From Deltaproteobacteria bacterium (GTDB lineage: Bacteria > Myxococcota_A > UBA9160 > UBA6930): 33,247 bases of DNA. The notes under the pieces were generated by a model. The model made no database searches, had not been told where the DNA came from, and worked only from the letters and a program-made list of their open reading frames with translations. The stretch lies in NCBI GenBank assembly GCA_019312665.1, contig JAFDCZ010000017.1:1-33247 (forward strand), in the 5' to 3' direction. The position numbers and the translations under genes are program-made. This document shows, piece after piece, positions 26,491 to 33,247 of this stretch (positions within the stretch are counted from its first letter, which is position 1; each line of letters begins with the position of its first letter).

Positions 26491-28119
26491 CTAATAGATA
26501 TCGTGCACGGTGTTGTACACGTTCCACTTGCCGGTCGGGGTGACGAGCCAGTCGCCCTTGATCCGCTTGATCTCCTTCAGGGTCTTGTCGTCATAGATGA
26601 TGATCTCGCCCTTTCTGTCCCAAACGGAGGTCCAGACCTCGTTGCCCGCCTTGTTGTACTCGAAGTGGACGATCTTTCCGTGGTCCGCGGCCTTCCAGCA
26701 CTTGGGCCCATCGTCGAAGGCCGCCTTCTTGTAGACGCAGATCTTCTGATTGTCGCCTTCGTCCTTGGCCAGGGTGCTGTCCACCCAGATGTTGTCGCTC
26801 TCCGGATGCGTCTTCAGGAAGAGCCCGGGGCCCATCGTCTCCTGCTCGCGAACCACCTTCCAGGCGTGCTCGGGATGGCCCGCAGGATCGGAGCCGAATA
26901 CAGTGATCTTGCCCTCGCCCAGGTGGGTGGTGGCACTCACGGGGCCGTATTCGGGATCGATCCAGTTGGCGCCGCGGCCCGGATGAGGCTTGATGCCCGT
27001 CTCGAATTTCGTGACGAACTTCTTCTCCTTGGTGTCGATGACGACCATCTGGTCTCGCATGTTGGCTGCGAGCAGCAGGTAGCGCTTGGTCGCGTCCCAG
27101 CCGCCGTCGTGGAGGAACCGCTCCGCTGCGATCTGGGTCATCTTGAGGTTGTCGAGGTCGGAGTAGTCCACCAGCCAGACCATCCCGGTCTCCTTGATGG
27201 CAACGACCCACTCCGAATCCGCGTGAGACGCCACGATCGTCGCCACCCGGGGCTCCGGGTGATACTCGTTCGTGTCATAGGTCGACGAACGCGTGGAGAT
27301 GACCTTCTTAGGCTCCAATGTCTGTCCGTCGAGCACGACCATCTGCGGGGGCCAGTAGCAGCCCACGACGGCGAGAGAATCCTCGAAGTCGCCCTTCGGG
27401 CCCTTGTATTTGGACACGTCGATCGAGCGGGCATCCAGGCACGTGCGCACCGAGGCGACGACCTTGGGTTTGTCCGAGTACAGATCGATCAGGTTGACTA
27501 CGCCGTCGCGGCCGATCGTGTAGAAGTACCGGCCCGTCGCCGAGGCACGGAAGATGTGCACGGCGAACCCGGTATCGAGCACTTCGATGAGCTCCTTGGA
27601 ATCGCCGTCGATGATCGCGCCCTTGCCGGCATCGCGAAGGATGAAGCCGAAGTAGTTCTGGATGTCGCGATCATGCTGCGGCTTCGCCGGCCTCGCGTCG
27701 ACCGGCACGATGATCTTATGACTCTCCTTCATCGCCTTCAGGCCCATCTCAGGCGGAATCGGGGCCGGGTGCTGGACGAATTTTGCCATCAGCGCCGTCT
27801 CGGCCTTCGTCATTTCGCCGGTCCTGCCCCAGCCGGGCATGCCGGCTTCGGTCCCGTCGAAGATCACTTCCTCGAGCTCGATGAGCGTCTTCTTCAGCAT
27901 CTTCTCGTCGCTGATGTTCGGTCCCGTCGCTCCCTTGCGAAGGGCGCCGTGGCAGCCCGAGCATCGATCGAAGTAGATGAACTCAGCCTTCCCGAAGTCC
28001 TCTTCGCTCAGCTGCGGCACGGCTTCGGCGCTCGCGACCTGCGCGCCCAACGGCACCCATGCCATCAGGAGCAGGCAGCCCAATGCGTTCGACCACCAGT
28101 TGGAATGGATTCGGCTCAT
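26491..28119 (-). CDS. nirS: Cytochrome cd1 nitrite reductase NirS
   Basis: The 542-aa precursor has a signal peptide (GCLLLMAWVPLGAQVASA), a cytochrome c domain with CSGCH at residues 53-57 and a d1 propeller from about residue 130. The likely d1 iron ligand is His188 in GFAVHIFRASATGRY. The two catalytic histidines that protonate nitrite in characterised NirS proteins correspond to His337 (FLHDGGWD) and His379 (PHPGRGAN), and both are present. The C-terminal LVTPTGKWNVYNT is typical. It reduces nitrite to NO in the periplasm. NirS leads the operon with two tetrahaem cytochromes, the NrfD-type complex, a WD40 protein and NapD, which is an unusual setting. A sigma-54-like promoter lies 36-51 nt upstream. 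Confidence 0.96.
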   Translation of the reverse strand: MSRIHSNWWSNALGCLLLMAWVPLGAQVASAEAVPQLSEEDFGKAEFIYFDRCSGCHGALRKGATGPNISDEKMLKKTLIELEEVIFDGTEAGMPGWGRTGEMTKAETALMAKFVQHPAPIPPEMGLKAMKESHKIIVPVDARPAKPQHDRDIQNYFGFILRDAGKGAIIDGDSKELIEVLDTGFAVHIFRASATGRYFYTIGRDGVVNLIDLYSDKPKVVASVRTCLDARSIDVSKYKGPKGDFEDSLAVVGCYWPPQMVVLDGQTLEPKKVISTRSSTYDTNEYHPEPRVATIVASHADSEWVVAIKETGMVWLVDYSDLDNLKMTQIAAERFLHDGGWDATKRYLLLAANMRDQMVVIDTKEKKFVTKFETGIKPHPGRGANWIDPEYGPVSATTHLGEGKITVFGSDPAGHPEHAWKVVREQETMGPGLFLKTHPESDNIWVDSTLAKDEGDNQKICVYKKAAFDDGPKCWKAADHGKIVHFEYNKAGNEVWTSVWDRKGEIIIYDDKTLKEIKRIKGDWLVTPTGKWNVYNTVHDIY

Positions 28120-28154
28120 GATCTAGGTCTCCCTGGTTCAGTGGGTTCCTTGAG

Positions 28155-28170
28155 TGCAACTCCTATGCCT
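28155..28170 (-). promoter_or_regulatory. Sigma-54-type -24/-12 promoter upstream of nirS
   Basis: Read on the minus strand this is AGGCAT-AGGAG-TTGCA. The -12 part matches TTGCW fully, and the -24 part keeps GGCA with two mismatches at the ends; GG-N10-GC spacing is exact. The start would be near 28144, giving a leader of about 25 nt that includes a CAGGGAGA ribosome site before ATG 28119. It is the weakest of the three by sequence but well placed. Confidence 0.45.
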
Positions 28171-28211
28171 GCATCCTCGGCCACCCTCAAGGGGGCGCGC
28201 GATTCGGGAAA

Positions 28212-28228
28212 GCCCAGCGTTGCTGGGC
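28212..28228. promoter_or_regulatory. Perfect 7-bp-arm palindrome, candidate activator site
   Basis: GCCCAGC-GTT-GCTGGGC is a perfect inverted repeat. It is centred about 75 nt upstream of the predicted nirS start and about 190 nt upstream of the predicted dksA-like start. Both distances fit an upstream site for a sigma-54 enhancer-binding activator. It could instead form an RNA hairpin; no U-run of note follows on the plus strand and only TTT on the minus strand. Confidence 0.4.
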
Positions 28229-28384
28229 CTTCAGCCCAAAAATGGGGTGGAAAGCCCGGCTGGCGAGGGCCCGAGCGGGTGTCTCGAGACGAGGAAGAAC
28301 GACCCGAAATGACCGTTTGTGGGTCTAAATGCAGCAGTTCGCCGCCTCGGGTCGCCCGTCGCAGCCTGCCGCGCAGCCCCAGGC

Positions 28385-28399
28385 TGGCACTGCGTTTGC
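28385..28399 (+). promoter_or_regulatory. Sigma-54-type -24/-12 promoter upstream of the dksA-like gene
   Basis: TGGCAC-TGCGT-TTGC matches all ten core bases of the sigma-54 consensus TGGCAC-N5-TTGC, with exact GG-N10-GC spacing. Transcription would begin near 28411, giving a leader of about 64 nt before ATG 28475. A ten-base exact match in the right orientation in a short intergenic region is unlikely by chance. Confidence 0.7.
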
Positions 28400-28474
28400 G
28401 TCAGGATCCAGTTGGGCCCTGCTGAGGGGGCCTCTCCTGCGGGCAGGCAGGGCGGATCAGGAGGCGTGAGCGCA

Positions 28475-28792
28475 ATGGTTTCAGCAGAAGCACATCAGAA
28501 GAGACTCGAAGAGCGACGCCAGAAGATCGGCCGACGGGTCGGGCGCATCACGGAGGACCTGCGCCGCTTCCAGGATCCGGATTCAGCGGAGCGGGCTACG
28601 GAATCCGAGAACGACGAAGTGCTGGAGGGCCTCGATGCCGCCGGCCGCCAGGAGCTCGAGGCCATCGAAGCCGCGCTCTCGCGAATCGCGACCGGCACCT
28701 TCGGCACGTGCGCTCAATGCGGCGGAGACATCGACCAGCGTCGTCTCGAAGTGATCCCACATACACCGAACTGCGTCGACTGCGCCAGCTGA
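28475..28792 (+). CDS. DksA/TraR-family C4 zinc-finger protein
   Basis: ATG 28475 has AGGAGG 10 nt upstream; the ORF-track start at 28319 lies upstream of this within promoter sequence. The 105-aa protein has an N-terminal helical region (HQKRLEERRQKIGRRVGRITEDL), a second helix (QELEAIEAALSRIATGTFG) and a C4 zinc finger CAQCGG...NCVDCAS. These are marks of the short TraR/DksA class, which binds the RNA polymerase secondary channel and adjusts promoter output, often with ppGpp. The coiled-coil tip acidic DxxDxA motif of E. coli DksA is not clear (ENDEVLEGLDAA). Divergence from nirS and a shared sigma-54-type layout suggest it may tune this respiratory cluster; that is inference. Confidence 0.88.
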   Translation: MVSAEAHQKRLEERRQKIGRRVGRITEDLRRFQDPDSAERATESENDEVLEGLDAAGRQELEAIEAALSRIATGTFGTCAQCGGDIDQRRLEVIPHTPNCVDCAS

Positions 28793-28871
28793 GGCCATTC
28801 CCTGGGGTCTTTTCGTGAGCCACCGTGGGTCTTCTGCACGAGCAGGTTGCAAGGGGCGCATCCGCCAGGAA

Positions 28872-30176
28872 TCAGAGCGGCACGCCCAGTTCCGTGAGGG
28901 TGGCCCGGAGTCGATCGACGTCGACGTTCGCCGCACTCGCCTGGTCAGCGATCATGCGTTGTGCGGCGGCGGCGACCGCTTGCCCCTCCAGCATGCACGG
29001 GCCGAGTAGGCGAACCGATGCGAAGGCCGCGGACTCTGCTGATAGGCAGCGTCCTGCGACCAGCAGGTTCGAAACGTCCCTTGGAACCAGGCAGCGGTAG
29101 GGGATCGCATAGGATTGGCCGCGGTCGAGAAAACGCCAGAAGGTTTCGCCTCCCGCCACATGCCGTTCGATGGGCCAAGCCGAGCGGCCGATGCCGTCCT
29201 CGAAATCCCGGGCGCCGAGTACATCGTCCTCGCAGAGCACGTATTCGCCGATGATCTTGCGGGTTTCGCGGACTCCGAGACGCGCCGCATAGTCCGCCAG
29301 AAAAGCGTCGGAGAAACCCGGCACTTTGGCCTTCAAGAACTCGCAAAGATGTTGTGCCTGGTGGCGGCCTTCGAGCTCGGCCCAGCTGAGTTCATGTTCC
29401 AATCCGGCATCCACCGGACGTCCGTTCAGCTCGAGTCGCGAGAGCGCCACGATGATCTCCCCCGGCCGGCCGGTCGGGATCAGGTTGCCGCTCTTACGAG
29501 GCAATCCTTCGCTCTCGTAGTGGGCCTCGAGAATTTCGTCTAGCTTGGGAACGCTCGCGATGGCCGCGCCCACATCGACGTTCTGCATCGTGAACATCAT
29601 CGAAGGATATTGGACTTCCTCGCCCTCGATGATCGGCGCACCCACCATGCGAGAGAGGATGGCATCACCGGTCGCATCGACGTAGACGCGGGCTCGCAAT
29701 GCGACTCGGCCCTCGCGGGTCTGTATGACCACCCCGCGGATGACGCCCGCCTCGACCTCCGCATGGGTCAACTTGCTATGCAACCGGACCCGCAGCCGTG
29801 ATTCAGCACGCACGCGCTCCTCGAACGCACGCTTCAAGCCCACCGGTACGTAGGGGAGAACGGCAGTATCCCGGTAGGGGATCGGCCCGATTGCATCGCT
29901 ACGGCCAAGCAGCGTCTGGGTGATTTCCTGCGGAAAGCCGCCGGTGAGTGGCTGGATGCTACCAGCGCTGTCCAGCATGTAGACCCCGCAGAAGCTGCCG
30001 ACACATCCTCCCGTGCTCATGCCACCCAGGAACGGCATTTCCCCGACTAGGGAGGTACGCAATCCCAACCGCGCACCGGTGACGGCAGCGGCACAGCCCG
30101 CCGCTCCCCCTCCGATGACGAGCAGGTCCACCTCTTCGCTGACTTCGATTTCTTCAGCCGGTATCCGGATGCTCAA
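28872..30176 (-). CDS. FAD-dependent oxidoreductase
   Basis: The ORF-track start at 30419 lies inside the acyl-CoA dehydrogenase. TTG 30176 follows a GGGAGGGAAGG ribosome site 5 nt after that gene's stop and gives 434 aa. The N-terminal Rossmann dinucleotide motif is LLVIGGGAAGCAAAVTGARLG, then FLGGMSTGGCVGSFCGVY. VYVDATGDAILSRMVGAP and the C-terminal NLLVAGRCLSAESAAFASVR complete the pattern of the FAD_oxidored type family. Members oxidise diverse substrates and the substrate here is unknown. Tight coupling to the acyl-CoA dehydrogenase suggests one catabolic pathway. Confidence 0.87.
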   Translation of the reverse strand: MSIRIPAEEIEVSEEVDLLVIGGGAAGCAAAVTGARLGLRTSLVGEMPFLGGMSTGGCVGSFCGVYMLDSAGSIQPLTGGFPQEITQTLLGRSDAIGPIPYRDTAVLPYVPVGLKRAFEERVRAESRLRVRLHSKLTHAEVEAGVIRGVVIQTREGRVALRARVYVDATGDAILSRMVGAPIIEGEEVQYPSMMFTMQNVDVGAAIASVPKLDEILEAHYESEGLPRKSGNLIPTGRPGEIIVALSRLELNGRPVDAGLEHELSWAELEGRHQAQHLCEFLKAKVPGFSDAFLADYAARLGVRETRKIIGEYVLCEDDVLGARDFEDGIGRSAWPIERHVAGGETFWRFLDRGQSYAIPYRCLVPRDVSNLLVAGRCLSAESAAFASVRLLGPCMLEGQAVAAAAQRMIADQASAANVDVDRLRATLTELGVPL

Positions 30177-30181
30177 AGGGT

Positions 30182-31369
30182 CTAGCCTTCCCTCCCGTCG
30201 ACTCGGTAACCGCCTGCGAGGTCGATCTCGAAACCGTGCTGGCGCAGCAGGTCTTTGGCGATGGTGAGTTGTTGGATCTCGTTCGTTCCGCCACCGACCG
30301 TCCAGAGCTTGATATCGCGGAACAGCCGCTCCGGTGCATGCTCGCGGAGATAGCCGGCACCGCCCATGATCTGCATCGCGTCGAGGGCCGCGCTGGCGGC
30401 TTCCTCGGTCGCGTACCATTTGGCAGCGCTGACTTTCCGCTCGGTCAGGTCTCCGTCCTTCTGCGCGCGGATCAATTCGAACATCGAGTTGCGCACATTC
30501 TCGAGGGCGACGTACATGCGGCCGAGTTTTTGCTGCGTGAGCTGAAAGGCAGCAATCGGTTTTCCGAACTGAATACGTTGGGTGGCATGCTGGAGCGCCT
30601 CATCGAGGCTGCGTTCGATCACACCCAGACACATCGCGACGATGACCACGCGCTCGCCGCTCAAGGTCTGCTCCGCAGCGGCGCGAGCGGGCCGGTCGGG
30701 ATCGCCGAGGAGATTCTCGCGCGGCACGCGTACGTCGTCGAGGAAGATGTCGCCCGTGGGCGAAGCGTGCATGCCGAACTTCTTCAAGGGCGGCCCAGTC
30801 GTCAGGCCGGCTGTTCCGCGTTCCACGACGACGGGGTAGATGCGGCGTTTGTCGCGCGGGTCGCCTCCCGTGAGGCGTGCGTAGATCAGCAGCACCTCGG
30901 CCTCCGGAGCATTGGAGGAGAAGGCCTTGCTGCCATTCAATACGACCTCGTCGCCATCGATGCGCGCTGTCGTCTTCAATGCGAAAGCATCAGACCCACT
31001 CTCTGGCTCGGTCAACGCCCAACAGCCGACCCTCTTCAAGGAGAGCACGGGCATGCCGCAGCGTTCGATCAGGGCACCGGAACCCCGAGTGAGGATCGTC
31101 GCTCCGCAGCCGAAATTCGAAATCACGGAAAGGGCGTAGCCAGGGCTCACGCGGGCGAGTTCTTTGGCGATGATGGCCGGGACGGCCGGGTCGGCGATGG
31201 CGCCAGAGGTGATCAAGCCCTCCATGTCGAGGGCGTCTGACATCTGGCGCATGAGTTTGAATGGCGAGAAGCTGCCGGCTTCGAGCTCGGGGATGCGTGG
31301 CTCGATCTCGCGATTGCAGAAATCGCGAATCACGGCCTCCATGGCCTGATGGGTTTCGTCGAATTCCAC
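30182..31369 (-). CDS. Acyl-CoA dehydrogenase
   Basis: GTG 31369 with GGGAG just upstream gives 395 aa; the ORF-track start at 31417 is less likely. Family marks are CWALTEPESGSDAFALKTTA, VVLNGSKAFSSNAPEA, RIQFGKPIAAFQLTQQKLG and IMGGAGYLREHAPERLFRD. It should oxidise an acyl-CoA ester to the enoyl-CoA using FAD and ETF. The usual catalytic Glu of medium-chain enzymes (YEGT) is Gly here (TVGGGTNEIQ). Glu239 in TLSGERVV lies where isovaleryl-CoA and long-chain dehydrogenases place their base, so the enzyme is probably active and of that type. Its substrate is unknown. The FAD oxidoreductase gene follows after 5 nt. Confidence 0.93.
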   Translation of the reverse strand: MEFDETHQAMEAVIRDFCNREIEPRIPELEAGSFSPFKLMRQMSDALDMEGLITSGAIADPAVPAIIAKELARVSPGYALSVISNFGCGATILTRGSGALIERCGMPVLSLKRVGCWALTEPESGSDAFALKTTARIDGDEVVLNGSKAFSSNAPEAEVLLIYARLTGGDPRDKRRIYPVVVERGTAGLTTGPPLKKFGMHASPTGDIFLDDVRVPRENLLGDPDRPARAAAEQTLSGERVVIVAMCLGVIERSLDEALQHATQRIQFGKPIAAFQLTQQKLGRMYVALENVRNSMFELIRAQKDGDLTERKVSAAKWYATEEAASAALDAMQIMGGAGYLREHAPERLFRDIKLWTVGGGTNEIQQLTIAKDLLRQHGFEIDLAGGYRVDGREG

Positions 31370-31387
31370 AGTTCTCCCTTGGCCTTC

Positions 31388-31419
31388 TTGCGCCTGGCGC
31401 AATCGGGGAAGGCGCAATC
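31388..31419. promoter_or_regulatory. Palindromic operator candidate upstream of the acyl-CoA dehydrogenase gene
   Basis: TTGCGCC-T-GGCGCAA (31388-31402) is a perfect inverted repeat 19-33 nt before the GTG start. GGCGCAATC is then repeated directly at 31396-31404 and 31411-31419, a 15-nt period. This suits a dimeric repressor such as the TetR encoded at 32.6-33.2 kb. Which protein binds it is inference. Confidence 0.45.
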
Positions 31420-31536
31420 TTGCTCATCTCCATCGACAGCGCGAAACGCACGCTACCGACGCGCGATTCGCTCCAGTGTCGATCTCGCCCACCCGCATCA
31501 CGCCGCACGGGTTCCTCGAACCGAATGGCTTTGGCC

Positions 31537-32568
31537 CTATGCCTGGAAGGTCTCGGCGATCGCGGTTGCGTAGAAGAACGCCTTCTCCGGGCTCAGGCCG
31601 TACGCCGGAGGAACGATGCAGATGGAATCGGCCAGGCCATCGAGCTTGCCGATCCTCTCTCGAACCTTCTCAGGCTCTCCGACGCTGACGAAGGTGCGCA
31701 CCATTTCGTCGGGAACCAAATGCGCCACGCTCATGAAGTCGCCGCGCTGGACACCTTCCTGAAGCTTGCGCGCAACATCGAGGTAGCCGTGAGCCTCGAA
31801 AAAGGATTCGTACTGCTTCACGCCGCCGTAGAACGCGATCGTAGGCCGTGCGTCCTCGATGGCCTCGGCTTCGTTGGGGTTGGGAGCCGCCCAGGGCCAG
31901 ATGTTGACCTCGATCTCGCTACGGCTCCGGCCGGCAGCTTCGAGAGCGCGGTCGAGCTCTGGGGCCATCGTCTCCCGCGCCCACTCGATCGACCACATCG
32001 GATGGCCGATCAGCCCGTCGGCGACGCGCGCTGCCATCCGAACCATCGGGGCTCGAAGGGCAGCAACCCAGATGGGAATCTCCTCGCGCACCGGTGGTGC
32101 GGTCGGCTGGAGCTCCTTGAAATCCGCCTGGTAGTACTCGCCCTCGAAGGGTTCGAGCCCCTTGTGAGCACCCCTCACGATGTGGCGAACGGCCTCGACC
32201 GTCTCCCTCAAGTGGGTGACGGGCTTGTGCACTGGTGCGCCGAAGACCCCATGCGACCAGGCCTGCACGCTCGCACCCAGGCCGAGCGTGAAGCGCCCGC
32301 CGGAGATTCGATCCATGTCGATGGCGGCCATGGCCGTCTCGAAGGGGCTGCGCGCGGCCGCGATGGCGATGCCGCTGGCCAACTGCAGGCGCTCGGTCAC
32401 GCCGGCCGCCACGGCCAGGGGCAGGAAGGGCGGGCCCATGACCTGCGGCGCGAAGCAGCCGTGAATTCCCATGGCTTCCGCCTGGCGGGCCATCTCGACC
32501 AGAATCGGTGCGGGCAGCGGCTGCAGCACACTCCAATGCCGCGGAGCCGAGGTTTCCGTGTTCGTCAT
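31537..32568 (-). CDS. Luciferase-like monooxygenase-family (LLM) oxidoreductase, possibly F420-dependent
   Basis: The 343-aa protein shows the bacterial luciferase-like TIM barrel pattern: ILVEMARQAEAMGIHGCFAPQ, RLQLASGIAIAAARSPFETA, DRISGGRFTLGLGASV, HLRETVEAVRHIVRG and PIWVAALRAPMVRMAARVADGLIGH. Such proteins use FMN or F420; the HWSVLQPLPAP start and overall style fit the F420-type branch, but I cannot decide the cofactor by eye. A GGGAGG ribosome site precedes ATG 32568. It lies 30 nt downstream of the TetR gene and is probably in the same transcript. Confidence 0.9.
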   Translation of the reverse strand: MTNTETSAPRHWSVLQPLPAPILVEMARQAEAMGIHGCFAPQVMGPPFLPLAVAAGVTERLQLASGIAIAAARSPFETAMAAIDMDRISGGRFTLGLGASVQAWSHGVFGAPVHKPVTHLRETVEAVRHIVRGAHKGLEPFEGEYYQADFKELQPTAPPVREEIPIWVAALRAPMVRMAARVADGLIGHPMWSIEWARETMAPELDRALEAAGRSRSEIEVNIWPWAAPNPNEAEAIEDARPTIAFYGGVKQYESFFEAHGYLDVARKLQEGVQRGDFMSVAHLVPDEMVRTFVSVGEPEKVRERIGKLDGLADSICIVPPAYGLSPEKAFFYATAIAETFQA

Positions 32569-32598
32569 AGCTTGCCTCCCAGCGCTGTCGTGCAGGCT

Positions 32599-33243
32599 TC
32601 AGTCTTTTCGGCTCATCCGTTCGATCCCACCGAGGAAGAGCTCGGTGGCAAAAGTGGTGGCCTTCTCTACGTCCGCCTTCGTGCGTACGCAATGAACCGC
32701 CAGCTCGCTGGCCACGCCGATGGCGGACAGGGCGACGAACTCGAAATCCATCGCGGGCACGACGCCCTCTCGTGCCTTGGCGAGCAGATCGTCTTTGAGA
32801 TCGGCGATTGCCGGCTCCAATGCTTTGTACGACATCAGCTCTTCGATCTCTCCAGCGTTGCGTGTCAGCAGTGCCAGCACCATTTCATCCTCGACGAAGA
32901 TCTCGAAACAGACCTTGAACGCGGATCTCAACAGGTCTTCCAGTGTTTCCGCGGCCTCGCGGGCTTCGTGGACCCGCCTTCGGAGTTCGGTCTGGAACCC
33001 CTCGATCAGCTCGTGGAGCAGGGCTTCCTTGTCAGGGAAATAGTTGTAGAAGGTGCCGCTTGCCAGGTCCGTACGGCGAGTGATGTCGCGTACGGTCGTG
33101 GCGCCGAAACCCAGTTCGCAGAAGGCATCGTGGGCGGCCCGAAGGATCTCTGCCCGATTTCGCGCAGCATTGCGCGCGCGCTTCCCCAACTCGGCTTCAC
33201 CGTCCTCCTCGGGGCGGCTCGACGGTGCACTTTGTTCGCTCAA
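32599..33243 (-). CDS. TetR-family transcriptional regulator (start at window edge)
   Basis: The 214-aa protein has a classic TetR N-terminal helix-turn-helix region (RAEILRAAHDAFCELGFGATTVRDIT and LASGTFYNYFPDKEALL) and an all-helical ligand-binding C-terminus. The listed start is a TTG at 33243, only four bases from the window edge, so a start further upstream cannot be excluded. It is probably a repressor of the neighbouring catabolic genes (LLM oxidoreductase, acyl-CoA dehydrogenase, FAD oxidoreductase), responding to an acyl-CoA or other hydrophobic ligand; this is inferred from context. The palindrome upstream of the acyl-CoA dehydrogenase gene is a candidate target. Confidence 0.9.
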   Translation of the reverse strand: MSEQSAPSSRPEEDGEAELGKRARNAARNRAEILRAAHDAFCELGFGATTVRDITRRTDLASGTFYNYFPDKEALLHELIEGFQTELRRRVHEAREAAETLEDLLRSAFKVCFEIFVEDEMVLALLTRNAGEIEELMSYKALEPAIADLKDDLLAKAREGVVPAMDFEFVALSAIGVASELAVHCVRTKADVEKATTFATELFLGGIERMSRKD

Positions 33244-33247
33244 GACC

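Larger units (their letters stand above)
28120..28474. other. 355-nt divergent control region nirS / dksA-like
   Basis: No coding gene is supported here; the ORFs crossing it are shadows with unlike composition. It holds a -24/-12 element facing nirS (28155-28170), another facing the dksA-like gene (28385-28399), and between them the palindrome at 28212-28228. An alternative short hairpin TGGGC-CTTCA-GCCCA (28225-28239) overlaps the palindrome. A small CCTGC-GG-GCAGG repeat (28436-28447) lies in the dksA leader. No TTGAT-N4-ATCAA FNR/DNR box was found. Confidence 0.6.

Noticed and set aside
25555-28425. 956-aa plus-strand ORF opposite the cytochromes and nirS
   Set aside because: It is antisense to nirS and two multihaem cytochrome genes with clear haem motifs; low-complexity His/Arg/Val-rich translation with no domain.

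Overview
This is a GC-rich, gene-dense window from a Gram-negative bacterium. It has an outer-membrane porin, periplasmic Nap and cytochrome cd1 enzymes, Tat signals and many signal peptides. The mix of NrfD/Cbc-like multihaem modules, -24/-12 (sigma-54-type) promoters, a luciferase-like (possibly F420-dependent) oxidoreductase and acyl-CoA dehydrogenases suggests an uncultured Deltaproteobacteria-like lineage (Myxococcota, Desulfobacterota or Binatota type). That assignment is inference only. No rRNA, tRNA, IS element or CRISPR array was seen.

Layout. (1) 1-8.2 kb, minus strand: four cell-envelope genes, namely a large GT-C/TMTC-like membrane protein cut by the left edge, a fused MFS/spermidine-synthase-like protein with a TPR-like tail, a sulfatase-superfamily lipoprotein candidate without the formylglycine motif, and a polytopic membrane protein. 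(2) 8.3-9.0 kb: a CBS-pair protein, followed by a structured intergenic stretch. (3) 9.2-16.9 kb: the haem d1 synthesis block, with nirE and a beta-barrel porin (+), nirDL-nirF-nirJ (-), and a nirN-like cytochrome/d1 protein plus a small cytochrome c (+). (4) 16.9-28.1 kb, minus strand: nirS, a c554-like tetrahaem cytochrome, a membrane-anchored tetrahaem cytochrome, a Tat-type 4x[4Fe-4S] protein, an NrfD-like membrane subunit, a periplasmic WD40 protein and napD, then napA-napG-napH-napB. (5) 28.5-28.8 kb: a small DksA/TraR protein divergent from nirS. (6) 28.9-33.2 kb, minus strand: FAD oxidoreductase, acyl-CoA dehydrogenase, luciferase-like oxidoreductase and TetR, an apparently unrelated catabolic block.

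How it works together. NapAB would reduce nitrate to nitrite, with NapGH as a quinol dehydrogenase; no NapC is present. NirS would reduce nitrite to NO. The NrfD/FeS/tetrahaem trio encoded between nirS and napD looks like a second quinol:cytochrome c oxidoreductase, and the c554-like protein could be its soluble carrier. The nirE/DL/F/J/N set would build haem d1 for NirS. No NO or N2O reductase is in the window.

Most notable: sequences matching the sigma-54 -24/-12 consensus (GG-N10-GC) lie upstream of nirS, napA and the DksA/TraR gene. A perfect palindrome lies between the two divergent promoters at nirS/dksA, which would suit an enhancer-binding activator. This suggests a sigma-54-controlled nitrate-to-NO island with its own dedicated electron-transfer complex.
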